Positions 11,013 through 21,533 of a stretch of DNA of 64,000 nucleotides are shown here, one piece after another. Position 1 is the first letter of the stretch; each line of letters starts with the position of its first letter. The notes below the pieces were generated by a model. The model ran no database searches, was not told where the DNA came from, and saw only the letters and a program-made list of their open reading frames with translations. Source of the DNA: Exobasidium rhododendri (lineage: Eukaryota > Basidiomycota > Exobasidiomycetes > Exobasidiales > Exobasidiaceae); the NCBI GenBank assembly GCA_026210745.1, contig CP110631.1, positions 3,906,001 to 3,970,000 of the forward strand, in the 5' to 3' direction. A program made the position numbers and the translations under genes.

Positions 11013-14000
11013 TCACTCTTTCTTGTTGCGTGCTACGCCCAAAAGCTTGGCCAATTCGGCGACGTTTCGCACCTTGGCGCCGCTCAAGCTAAATTCGAGC
11101 TGGTAAAAGTCGGTGCCGCGAATCTTGTCGGTGGTGGTGCTTGCATCCATGACGTCCTTGCTATAATCCTGATCTTCTTCTGTTTCCAGCTTTGTCTTGG
11201 CATGTTGTTGACTGGCATCCGTGGCAGAGTCAAAGGATCTACCATTGCCACCCGCGCTCGTGCTGCTACTGCTCCTGCGCGAGTGAAGTGAAGGCGAATG
11301 TCGATCACTGCTCTGCATCTGAGAGTGATCGATTCGTTGAGAGGGAGACGGCTTCTTTCCTAGTCGCCTAGATGTTGCCAAGGCAGCTGCCTCTTGCGCT
11401 ATACGATGGTTTCGCAAGACTCGCAAAGCAGCTCTGGTTGCTTCTACCTGTGTCAATTCTCTTGCATTGCTCTGATTACTACTGTTCCCCTCTTCACCAT
11501 CTCCTTTGTCGCCTCTGTGTGCTTCAGAAACGAAAGTGGTGTCGATGGTGGCAACCTCGGCAAGCGGTGCATCGTAAAATCGATCTTCCGCTTCCAGCAT
11601 CTCGCCCATGATGTCAGGAGCAGGTACAAACAGCGTCAATTTAGTCGGTGCTTCTCTGCTACCTTCCTCCTTTGTCTCGCCATCTTTTTCCTTCTTTCCA
11701 CCTTCCTTTGCCTCGTCATCATCATCACTTTGCTCATGATCAGATCCAAGCACTATGAAACCTCGCTGAACGTCCCAATCTAGACTGGCGCCGAGGTCCT
11801 TTGCAAATGCGGTATAGTCAATCGAATGGTCCCCGTCATCGACTTGACTGCCTCCCAGAACATCACGGAAAGATTGGGTGAAGGAGCTTGATCGATTAGA
11901 CATGTCATCCATCTCATCGGCGTCTTCCAGATTCAGCAAATCAGACAGCTCTGGCATCGGTGGAAGCAAATCTTTCACAGACAAGTGTGAAGAAGGAGCT
12001 TGCTTGCACGTTGCGTCGTAATCAAGCATCTCTTCATCGTCGTCTTGATTATACTTGGCGCCCGAAAGAGGAGCTCCAAGGACCTTTCCTACGGAGAAGC
12101 TAAAAAGGGAAGCAAATGTCACAAGAAAAGGGAGATGTTAGACCTTGCTCAAGGTTCTTCTTTACTTCACCAACCTTTCCACCATCACGACCACTCACTC
12201 TTCAGTCGATCCGGCTCGAGTGATGCCACCTACGCGAGACATTTGTCCATTCGGTAATCCAAAAAGAGCAAAGCTGAAGAGGACCATCATCAAGGCAGCA
12301 CCTGCGGCTTTACGTTGTCCTCCATTAGCAGCTGTACTGTTCGACGTAAGCGCAAGTTGTGATTGCTGTCGTTGCAGACGCTCCGAAGTACGTGCTGGAC
12401 CTGATGGTACGACGCTTCGTCCCGAACCACTTCGTCTGCGTACAGCATCCCCACCGAATCGACCACGCGAAGAAATTCCTTTACCCCCCTCACCGTCCTC
12501 TTCTTCGTCTTCGTCTTCTTCTTCTTGATATTTTGGTGAGATGGTCAAAGAAAGAGCCTCATCCTGCTTTCCGCCTTTGAAAGGCTTTGCAGTGGTGTTG
12601 TGGTAGTTCTCATTCATCCGTATACTTCGCTCTTGGGCAAGTTCCGCTTTCAAGGTACTTTCTCGCTTCTTGCTCTCTTGCAATTCCGCTCGCAGTCTCG
12701 CAAGCTCACTCTTGCTCTCATCAAAATGAGGTACTGCGACCGGTGAAGAAGTGGAGGTCGATGGAGATGCCTTTGGTGCATCTACCTTTGCGCTTGGATC
12801 AGGGATGAGCTTGCCGTTTGCGCTGTTAATTCCAGCAGCAACTGCTCCTTGCAATTGACCATCTTCCGTGGGGGCTACACTTCCCCCCTTGAGAGCCACG
12901 ACCATCTCGAGTACTTCTTTCACCTCTACAGATTCTTCTTGCAGCAAGAGCGGTAAGATTCTCGTTTGGCTATACTTTTCGTGGAATGAGACGTCTTGAT
13001 TGGGTCCTGCCACAATTTCCCAGAAGCGCCAGACTAATCTGCATAAGAATTTGCACTTGATCTCTAGCTCCTCAAATTGTTCACGCTTCCGTTGCCTTGA
13101 TAGAAAAGCGGCAGCTCGATTCTTTACTAATCTGGCCTCCCTTTTGGTGAGTCCAGATGTGTCAGGCGGAACAAACAGTGAAGAATGCTTGGCCGAAGTG
13201 TCAATCACTGGAAACGGCTGACCCGATTCCGTGATTTGAGAGGCCGAAGGTGGTGGACGCTTATTGCCAGACTTTGGTGGAGCAGAGGGATCGTTTGCAG
13301 TGAACAGCGGAGAATTTGATCGGTCATGATCACTATGTTGTGGTGCCTCAATAGACGTAGCAATCAGTGAGCCCGAGTAAGGTTGTTGGAGATGTTGAGA
13401 AGTAGAAGGAGGGGGGGAGTCAATCACGGGCATTTGGACTCCTTGTTGCTGTGCCTGCTGTTGCAGTGGTTGCAACTGCTGCTGCTGCTGCTGTTGCTGC
13501 TGAGTGGGTGGCAGTTGCTGTACTTCGACAGCGGACATGGTTTGCTCCATCGCCTTCGACGCTGTGACGTTCTCATTTTCGATCAGACTGGAAGCACTGA
13601 AGCCCAAAGCATTGGCATTTGGAGGGCTGACCTTGCCATTCATGGTGTTAGCTCTGCTTCCCCGAGCACCTCCATGCGTCTTCTTTGCATTGCCGGAAGA
13701 AGTGTTGCTCTTCGATACGGTGGCACTCTTTCCGCTCCTGACTGCATTGTTGCTTTCTGAGCTTTCACTTGGGCTAGTCAATCGCCTCTTCTTGTCGTTA
13801 CGCGGGCTCTCCCCATCAAAGAGGCTGCCGATCGCAGAAGAAGAAGGGCTACTACGATCTTCCGTGATTGGACTGGGAGCATCGTTATTATAACTCGAAG
13901 CAAAAGACTGATCTTGATCTTCCTCCATCTTGACTAGGGGAAATGGCAGAGTCGTCAAGCTTTCCATTAAAGCACCGTCGGCGGCCGTAGGAGGCGCCAC

Positions 14001-14603
14001 ATCACGAAGACTTAGCGAGCGTTGATGATGATGATGATGAGACGCATTCTGACGAGCATCATGTTCCAAGTCTTCTGTAGTGTGAGGGAACGAATGTGCC
14101 ATAGGGATCGGGAAGAACGAGTTGGATGAGTTCCATGAGAATACGTGATTGGAGGCTGGAGAGTGATTGAGGGAGCCAGCTTGATCCATCGATGCATCGC
14201 CAAATGTTGTCAGAATAGGAGCATCGAGATTGGAGTGATCATCACCGTTACTTGAGTGAAAGGAATTGCTGGCACTTGTAGACTGGTCATCTCCATGAGT
14301 ATCGTAGAAATCAAAGTTGAGATTGTGCAAAGAAGACGTGTTGGAAGTAGTCGGCGTCGTGACGGTAGAAGATGATGTCTGAGGATAACTCAAGAAATCA
14401 TTCACGTTTGGCGTGACGTTACCACCGTTGCTCTCTAACAATCTCGATGGCAAGGCGGAAAGTGGAGCAAGTTTGGGATTCGTCGACATTCGCAGCGATT
14501 TCATAGGTGTAGACGGAGCAGGAGAGCCCGACTCTAGCATTTGATTAGAGTCAATGAAAGAATCAAAGCTCGAGTCGTTGCCATTGCTGTTGTTACTCGT
14601 CAT
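11013..14603 (-). CDS. bZIP transcription factor with predicted C-terminal-side membrane segment
   Basis: Exons 14603-12199 and 12099-11013 join in phase 2 across a 99-nt intron to 1,163 residues. Ser/Asn-rich N-terminal half, a Gln-rich run near residue 370, then a bZIP basic region at about 484-510 (KREARLVKNRAAAFLSRQRK) with the invariant Asn and Arg. The following zipper is short: Leu, Leu, Phe at heptad spacing, then Pro. An acidic stretch follows, then a hydrophobic segment AALMMVLFSFALFGLP at about 767-783 and an acidic, hydrophilic tail of some 380 residues. The order DNA-binding, membrane span, tail resembles ER-anchored ATF6/OASIS-type factors that are released by proteolysis; that mode of action is inference. 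ATG 14603 is the first in frame. The gene converges on the G-alpha gene. Confidence 0.8.
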
Positions 14604-16757
14604 GGCGGTCACCTTCCAGATCGCGGCGCAAAAAGTGGAGGACAAGCGACAGATGCGATACTAATCCTTTGGAAGGTCTACCAGAATAGAAGTCGGCTCA
14701 CCAAGCTCGAACTGAGATGTGTAATTGTCGGCAGAGGAGTCGATGCGGCGGACAAAAGACGTTCAACGTCCAAGTAGATCCTATTTTGAGAGGTGTACGT
14801 CTATGATCGTTGGTGCTCGTTAATAAACTAATTTCTGTCGTGAGTATTCAATCGAACGTTGTCGCCCAGCAAATTTGCCTCGGTGATGAGTCTAGACGTG
14901 TAGTTGTGGTAGTGCACGCAGTACTCTCCCTCGCTTTGACTCGATCAAAGGTGTAAGACAAGTGTTACAGAAGAGGCCGAAGTAGAAGAAAGGGGGGCGG
15001 TGACTTGAAGAAGAAAAGAAAGGAAAAAATCCGTTTGCAGTCAATGCTCCGAGCCAAGAGTGGAAAGAGAGAGAGAGTGCGTGAAGGAGGGGTGAAGTCC
15101 ACGCTTGAGGAAGGTGAGAGTGTGTGTGAGAAGAAGAAGAAGGAGGAGAAAAGTACAATGACTTGGCCTAAGGTTGGGCGCAGTACCGAACTCTTGCAAG
15201 ACGTCAGGACTAAAGAAGAGCGCGCGAAGGGCCGTGATTGTCGCTTCTGCCTGCACCTGAAGGACACTCCCCTTCTCCTCTCTCTCAACGGCCGCCCTGC
15301 GCGCGTACGTACTCTACTTGGGAAAACTTACTCTTGCGCGCTCCGTGCACCGACTGGCCTGGTGTAGCGGCATCCAGAGGCCCGCGATTAAAGATATTTT
15401 CGTATTTTATCTTAGCCTCATGATCCGGGAGGTGTTCTTCTCGATAAGAAATACAAAGAGGTACTTTATTGTATGAATTTTCTTCGTGTCCCTTAGCGAG
15501 ATTTGAAAACGCCCGCCCTATGCTCTCATCTAGATTTGAATTATTCTTGGCTTTGATACAAAGGTCAGAGCGATGCAGTATCGTTCAGCTGCGTCGCTCG
15601 CACGAGCCCCCACCCATCTTTCTCCCCGTTTAGGGGTTATTAATGCCTGAGGAGTGCAAATTTAACCTCAGTTACTGACCTCATGCCCACCTCTAATCAG
15701 CTTTCTTCTAGCTCGGATTCTTCAAAGTGAAACTCACACCTCCTGAACTTTGCCCTCGTTATGCTTTCAAGGGAGGAACAAGTATTGTTTTACCTCGTCG
15801 AACTTTAATACCTCGACCGCCTGTAAAGATAAAATTCTGCTCATTCGACCCCTGTCTTCCATTCCCTTCGCCCCCTTTCCGTGAATCTTAATTTTTAGCA
15901 TACTAAGATCCCACTGCATGCGTGCATTGCGACAAGTTGAATTACGCATTCATTGCGCACAGCTTTTGAGGCAGGCACGAAGCGCCTCATCAATGGGGAG
16001 GAAGGAGGACGGGACGGACAGAGCACTAAGGCGTAAAGCGATATCCTTTTAACGTTTCACAAGCATGTTGATCCCGATCATACTTCCTCTGTGAACCAGG
16101 GTCGTGGTACGAGTAACACTATCTGAGACGCCTCGATGAGTGTGTGAGATCGAGATCAAGCATGTTGACTTTTGGCGTGCTATTCTTGGCGGGCGATCAG
16201 CATACTACGTTTCGTTCCCCTTCGCATTCCCTTTCGAACGTGCCCTGCTTTCGATGGCAGGCAGTCCGCTGAGTATTTTATAAGCTTTTCTTGCATAGCA
16301 TTGATTTGTGCTTTCCTCTCGTCACCCTCTTGTCTGTGTTTGTGACTACTCGCAACGCGAATGAAGATGTTTGCACAGAAAGGACCAACATTAGATGAAA
16401 GAAGATTCACTTGCCCGAGAAAGTAAGAAAAATACATACACGATTCGATCACTAGTCATGTTAGGGAACGCCGTGCAATCGTAGAATAGGGAAGAGTGAC
16501 ATTAAGAGGCAACGGAACCATAAACCCTCCGAAATAGAAAAAAAAAAAAAAGAAGAGCACGAATGACACAGAAGAAGTAGCCAAACGTTGGTGGAAATCG
16601 ATAGAGGAACCCGCGGTGTGCGCTTGTATGGTGATTGAATCAACAAGCAAGAAGGAGGACGGGAGATGTGGCGTTAGACATGAGGCTTGGTCGTTAGTAA
16701 GAGGGAAGAACGAGGTGACGGCCGTCGTACTTAGGTAGTGAGTGACGGAAGAGAGGA
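14604..16757. other. 2.15-kb non-coding region upstream of the bZIP gene
   Basis: The longest gene-free stretch in the window. It lies 5' of the bZIP gene and 3' of the response-regulator gene, both on the minus strand. It contains purine-rich tracts at about 15005-15150 (pyrimidine-rich on the bZIP sense strand), a 12-base direct repeat CAAGCATGTTGA at 16060-16071 and 16157-16168, and a poly-A run near 16540-16552. The open frames it contains are products of the low-complexity tracts. It probably holds a long bZIP leader and promoter; I see no RNA gene. Confidence 0.45.
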
Positions 16758-18392
16758 TCATTTTCGGTTCATGGAATTCAATCTGCTGATGATGTCAGAG
16801 ACATCATGAACTTCATCTGAATGATCTCCTTCCTTCCTCCATCCGGTAACACGAGATGGAATGGATGTACACTGATCGCCCATGTTGCAGTGTAGAGCTT
16901 CAAGTGGCGATGGCAAAGTGGCCTTCTCCGCATCTTCTTCACTGTTCCATTTATCTTTCCTTGGAAAGTAAGATGGAGATTCGGAAGAGTCACTATATTT
17001 GCTGCACGAGTGTTCGAAGTTCTTCTGCGAATCAACAAAGAAGTGTATCGTACTATCTCTTGTCCATAGCGGTGCAGGACCTTCTTCGCGATTCGGGGTG
17101 GTCACTTCTGATGCAGTAGTGCTGATGGTGCTGGTAGATGAAGTCTGAGATTCTCGCCGCGACTCTTGCAAAGAAAGGTCACTATACTCTGAAGCAGAAT
17201 CAGAAGAAGGCTTGTCACCGTTGCTCAAATCTCTTTGCAACAAGCTTGGTCGCGCCGGCAGGTCTGCAACGTTGTCTCTGGCATTCCCTCCCTTGACGTT
17301 GGAGTCAACAACACCGTTATCGGACAGGAGCCAGCCAGGAGATGATGATCTTTGCGGCAGTGAAGGTCTGAGCATCGGCAATTTGGATGATTCAGACGAG
17401 ATATCGTTCTCAGAAGCCGCGTCGGAAGATTCCGCAGAAGTCGGTGACGAAGTAGCAGGGTCGCTACTGTCGAGATCGAGTATCCCGTCCAAGCCGGCAT
17501 TGTTTACTTCCCGCGCAATCTGCTTGCTCAAAGTGCGTCGACTTATAGTCATTGAAGATGTACGAGTGTGAGATCTGGGAAGCGTGGTACCTTTCGAGAA
17601 GTCTACCTTTTCCACGCTGGAGGATGAATCGGATCTCTGCTTCGTCGAGAAGGGGCTTCTAGTTGTCTCTTCTCTAATACGCTGCACATGAGGACGAGCA
17701 GTAGCATCGTTTAAGCTTCCGGAACGAGCTAGAGCAATGGCGCTGTGTCGGCGAAGGGAAGACCTGGTCTGTCTCTCAAGTAGACTTTCGAAATCGCTTC
17801 CTTTGCAAATGTCAGGTGTGGCAGATGAAATGACAGCATCTTCTGGCAAATAAAACGAGCGACCATCGTGAGAAGTGGGTGGTAAGGGTGGCATTATTGC
17901 TTCGCCGTGGACCATGATAGGCGAAATAATGTCTGCTGACTCTTTTGCTTCGTGGGCCAAGGAACAAATATACTGTTGAAGATGTCGGAATCGCACCGGT
18001 TTACTGATCATCCCATCCATCTTCGCTTTCCGATAGACCAACTCAGGCTCGTCACCGACAGCTGTAGTAACGGCGATAATGTGAGCAAGACTGTTCGCCT
18101 TCAGGATGCCGTCCTCTGCGTTGCGAATTCTTCGGGTTGCTTCCAGACCACTGAGGTAGGGCATTTGAATGTCCATCATAATGAGGTCGAAGATGTGCGT
18201 GCGCAGTAATTGAATAGCTTTGAGAGCGCTGTCGACGGTGATCGGTGCCTCGTCTATGAGAGAGCTGAAACGACGCTTTAGAAGCATGCTCAACACGGAA
18301 AGGTTGATGTGATTATCGTCGACGATCAGTATCCGAAGAGGCCGACCTTCGGAAGCATGCCGATGCTGGCCAGACGATGTAGCTTTCAACAT
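16758..18392 (-). CDS. Response-regulator receiver-domain protein with long disordered tail
   Basis: A single exon of 544 residues starting at ATG 18392. The receiver domain is at the N-terminus (about residues 19-142): acidic pair D25/D26 (ILIVDDNHIN), phospho-acceptor Asp at about 74 (LIMMDIQMP), conserved Thr near 109 and Lys131 (ISKPV). The remaining 400 residues are Ser-rich and disordered, with no DNA-binding or kinase domain. It is likely the output of a histidine-kinase phosphorelay for stress or osmotic signalling. The domain order (receiver first) differs from Skn7 and Ssk1, where the receiver is C-terminal, so it is closer to small stand-alone fungal regulators. A TTAG acceptor immediately before the ATG suggests a spliced leader. 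Confidence 0.8.
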   Translation of the reverse strand: MLKATSSGQHRHASEGRPLRILIVDDNHINLSVLSMLLKRRFSSLIDEAPITVDSALKAIQLLRTHIFDLIMMDIQMPYLSGLEATRRIRNAEDGILKANSLAHIIAVTTAVGDEPELVYRKAKMDGMISKPVRFRHLQQYICSLAHEAKESADIISPIMVHGEAIMPPLPPTSHDGRSFYLPEDAVISSATPDICKGSDFESLLERQTRSSLRRHSAIALARSGSLNDATARPHVQRIREETTRSPFSTKQRSDSSSSVEKVDFSKGTTLPRSHTRTSSMTISRRTLSKQIAREVNNAGLDGILDLDSSDPATSSPTSAESSDAASENDISSESSKLPMLRPSLPQRSSSPGWLLSDNGVVDSNVKGGNARDNVADLPARPSLLQRDLSNGDKPSSDSASEYSDLSLQESRRESQTSSTSTISTTASEVTTPNREEGPAPLWTRDSTIHFFVDSQKNFEHSCSKYSDSSESPSYFPRKDKWNSEEDAEKATLPSPLEALHCNMGDQCTSIPSRVTGWRKEGDHSDEVHDVSDIISRLNSMNRK

Positions 18393-19157
18393 CCTAACAA
18401 AAAGGGACACAAACAGCGGTGAAGGACGGGAAGATTGCAGAAGATGTAGACCTTAAAGGCAGAGTGATGCCGGTCGAATTACTGTTGGTGCTGAGCGTGA
18501 CGGTCGTAGCCTAAGGGACGACACTTATTCACGAAGCAAGGTTGCGGTTGAGTCTTTTCTTTGAGTGAGAGACAGGTGGGAAGCTGATGCCGTTGTGCAC
18601 AAGCGGTGGATATACCAGTATTGGTCGATTTTCTCTATCGCGAAGAGAGGAATGTGCCCAGAAAGGTGGGTCTTGGGATGGTGCAAGTGGGAGAAAGACT
18701 GAAAAACACGACGACACAGCCAAATCGAAAAGAGTGCGTACGGCTTGTCTTGGCCCACATCTGTGCGATCTTGCCACTTGGGAGTGGCCTTTGTCAGATG
18801 CCGGTCCTCGGATTATAGAAATATAAACACATAAGGATGGAGGAGAGGTAATATTTGAATCTCCGAATAGAGAAATATTACAAAGAACACGCCACTTGCA
18901 CGCATATTGAGGACCCCACTATCTTGAAATGCAGCGATCGCAGCTGCATCGATCTCGCTAAATAATTCGCCCGATCTGTGTGTCCAAATTCCAAGGTCCG
19001 CCAAGCCACGTGATGATGCTCCCGCCACGTTTTCATTTGTCAACTGGATGCAGCCACTTTGCCGGACCACTCTATAGATCGCCATTTACAAAAGGTATGG
19101 GGCTCTACATTTCCTTGCTCGTTGGTGTAAACATCTAGAGGAAGCACTTTGACGAGG
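18393..19157. promoter_or_regulatory. Divergent region upstream of response regulator and small membrane protein
   Basis: 765 bases between two divergent starts. It includes a CACGTG E-box at 19007-19012, about 146 bases before the ATG of the small membrane protein, a typical site for Cbf1/bHLH-type factors. A 90-codon minus-strand frame here (from ATG 19085) has no recognisable feature and is not called. Confidence 0.4.
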
Positions 19158-19331
19158 ATGGCCCGTACAAACAGCGATCAAGCACGGGTCGCAAAGAATC
19201 GCATAATTAGATCGGGCAAGTCTTCAGCGCAAGGAACGCAAGGCACACCTTGGCTGATAATCTTGGGCGTCCTCTTCCTCTTCCTGGTCGCACTCATTGT
19301 CTTTTTCGACTGGCTCTTGCTTAGATTGTAA
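19158..19331 (+). CDS. 57-residue tail-anchored membrane microprotein, possibly RAMP4/SERP1-like
   Basis: ATG 19158 in a good context opens a 57-residue frame. A basic, hydrophilic N-terminus (VAKNRIIRSGKSS) is followed by PW and one strong hydrophobic segment of about 20 residues (LIILGVLFLFLVALIVFF) ending at the C-terminus, the layout of a tail-anchored ER protein. Size, the lysine/arginine-rich head and the position of the Pro-Trp pair before the membrane span recall RAMP4/SERP1/Ysy6, small partners of the Sec61 translocon. The match is by layout more than by sequence, so the family is a guess; the membrane prediction is firm. It could have an unseen upstream exon. Confidence 0.5.
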   Translation: MARTNSDQARVAKNRIIRSGKSSAQGTQGTPWLIILGVLFLFLVALIVFFDWLLLRL

Positions 19332-19797
19332 GGCAGTGTTCATAGTGCCCTTGCTGATCGACATCTTTACACTGCTGGTGACACCAAAAGCACTTTATTA
19401 TCCTGAAGAAGCCGAATGAAGGGAGCCGACTTCCCCTAATCGCAACATATCACTACACATTTGCTTTTCTTACTTTTAGAAGTGGCAGCAGAAGACCTTC
19501 GTCATTCTGATGTCGGCTTTTTCAACTTCTGTGTTCTCTCCCTAGAAGTCAATGCGGGCTGGCCTCCGAGTCCAAGTGGAAGACCTCCTATTCTCTTCCT
19601 CTTCCAAACAAAGAACTTAGGACAATGCTCATAGAGGAAGAAGAGTAATTGCTGGGAAGATGTTGGTAATACAAATGCGGCAATCTGATGTAATGCTGCA
19701 AGAAGACGGCATGAAAGCCTAATGAAGGAAGGAGGCGACAATGATGTATTTTGAACTTCTCAGTTGAATGCGCATGCCTCTCGCAAAGACGTTGGCT
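19332..19797. other. Convergent 3' region, no gene seen
   Basis: 466 bases between the stop of the small membrane protein and the stop of the Mrp10 gene. I see nothing beyond presumed 3' UTRs. Confidence 0.4.
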
Positions 19798-20101
19798 TCA
19801 GACCTGTTTCGAGAATCGAGCGAGATGATAATTGATTGTCGATCTTGCCGGTGCTTTCCTCGCGCCCTGTTGTTGAAAATGAAGAAACATCCAATCAGCT
19901 GAAGGCACTTTTCTTCCTAGACCATAAACTCACCTTCTGCTTGAGACAATCCTGTAGAGTCTGGCCTTGCGCCGCACACGTCCCTGAATTACTCAAGTCG
20001 TTCGCACTCGCCCAACACGCCAACATTGAAGCAAATTCGGCAGCACATGAAGCAGCTGCAATCTCCTTCCTTGGTCGGACCTTGAGCTTGTCTATTTTCA
20101 T
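19798..20101 (-). CDS. MRP10: Mitochondrial small-subunit ribosomal protein mS37 (Mrp10 type), 2 exons
   Basis: Exons 20101-19934 and 19866-19798 join in phase 0 (67-nt intron) to 78 residues. The protein carries a twin CX9C (CHCH) motif: Cys-x9-Cys in CAAEFASMLACW and again in CAAQGQTLQDC, with the family signature CWAS and a C-terminal TINYHLARF, as in yeast Mrp10. It is a structural protein of the mitochondrial ribosome small subunit and is imported through the Mia40 disulfide relay (family knowledge). The second exon is recovered only by splicing; without it the conserved C-terminus is lost. The frame extends upstream of the chosen ATG without a clear earlier start. It shares a 294-base divergent promoter with prohibitin, another mitochondrial gene. 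Confidence 0.87.
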
Positions 20102-20395
20102 CTGCAGGCCGCTTCTGTCGTGGCAGTCCCAGCAGAAGTCTTGATGAAACTTGTGAGAAGAGGAAGATTGTGTTCTCGTTATGTCAATGAAGGTGTAGTT
20201 GTCCTTTGCGCTTGAGAATATCCTACCTGCTGCACGTGCGGCATTCTTTTCTGTCTCCAAGGCAGCCCGAGCCACTGCGCGGCGCAGGGCAAAAGCAACG
20301 CTGCAGACATAGTACCTAAGCCGAATCGTTAGTCACCCAGCCCATCCTTCTCATCATCCCTTCGATCTGCAGCACAGGTCTAAAGTCGGTGCAAC

Positions 20396-21342
20396 ATGTC
20401 TCAGATCGCTGCTAGATTCGCCGTTCCACTGGGTATCGCATTCTTGACAGCTCAGGCCAGTCTCGTCAATGTCTATGGAGGTCAACGTGCTATCATCTTT
20501 GATCGATTCCAGGGTGTCAAGTCACAGGTAAGTGGGTAATGCTAGTAGAGGTCTAGTACTGCAATATTCAAATCGCTTTGCCTTACTAGCCATTGGGAGA
20601 GGGAATGCACATCGTCATTCCTTGGGTACAAAGAGCTATCCTGTATGACGTTCGAGTGAAGCCCCGTAACATCAGCACGACGACAGGTTCCAAGGATCTG
20701 CAAATGGTAACTTTGACTCTTCGAGTACTCTCTCGACCAGACGTGACCTTCTTGTCTAAAATTTATCAAAGCCTGGGTATGGACTACGACGAAAGAGTCT
20801 TACCATCTATCGGTAATGAAGTTTTGAAGGCGATTGTAGCACAATTCGACGCTGCTGAACTCATCACTCAGAGAGAAGTCGTTTCAAGTAGGATACGAGA
20901 GGACCTTTTGAAGAGGGCGAAAGAATTCAACATTGTTCTGGAAGACGTTTCCATCACGCATCTAGTCTTTGGCCAAGAGTTCACGAAAGCCGTCGAACAA
21001 AAGCAAATAGCACAACAAAACGCAGAGAGACAAAAGTTCGTCGTTGAACAGGCCGAGCAAGAGAGACAAGCTTCCGTCATTCGAGCGGAAGGTGAAGCTG
21101 AAGCGGCTGCAACTATTTCCAAGGCTCTAGACAAGGCTGGTGACGGACTCTTGACTATTCGACGAATCGAAGCATCACGCGATATCGCCAATACTCTCGC
21201 CAATGCTAGAAACGTCACATACATTCCTGCCAGCAATGGAAACATGCTGTGAGTTTAGAGAGGATGAGGGTAGCAGTGACTTCGAAAGCGCATGACTGAC
21301 AAACGCTTCTACGTTGACAGTCTAAACATGCCCGCCCAGTGA
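20396..21342 (+). CDS. PHB1: Prohibitin 1, 3 exons
   Basis: Exons 20396-20527, 20590-21248 and 21321-21342 give 270 residues. The N-terminus holds a hydrophobic anchor ([20 protein letters not shown]). The PHB/SPFH domain follows ([41 protein letters not shown]), then a coiled coil rich in Gln, Glu and Ala. Prohibitin 1 forms ring complexes with Phb2 in the mitochondrial inner membrane, supporting cristae and assembly of respiratory proteins. A tiny third exon supplies the last residues (LNMPAQ). The length matches the family. Confidence 0.96.
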
Positions 21343-21533
21343 TGTAGTGTCGATGATATTGTACTTTGACACGGAACGACCTAGCTTGCAATCACCATTC
21401 CAGTAGCATACTGGCGGAACTATGAAGTGGGCGTCTGCAGTTCGACACTTTAAAGTTTGTGATGTTCCCACGATGTGACTGTTTTTTCCGATGACCGAAC
21501 ACCTTGGCCTCTGGTTGCGGAAAGTAGAAATTG

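Noticed and set aside
13019..13068. Possible 50-nt intron inside the bZIP zipper (gtgcaa to ggcag)
   Set aside because: Splicing it shifts the frame into a stop about a dozen codons later, so the odd zipper is kept as coding.
14541..14777. Plus-strand frame overlapping the bZIP start
   Set aside because: Shadow of the bZIP coding strand and leader; no independent support.
15005..15367. 120-codon plus-strand frame rich in Lys, Glu and Arg
   Set aside because: It is produced by purine-rich repeats (GAA, GAG); composition is repeat-like, with no family resemblance and no splice partners. It lies in the probable bZIP leader.
18813..19085. 90-codon minus-strand frame from ATG 19085
   Set aside because: It fills the promoter of the small membrane protein, has no recognisable motif, and its hydrophobic end comes from AT-rich sequence.
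20102..20275. Longer N-terminus for Mrp10 up to 20275
   Set aside because: The extension has no ATG start, is not conserved in mS37, and overlaps the divergent promoter with prohibitin. The 78-residue form fits the family.
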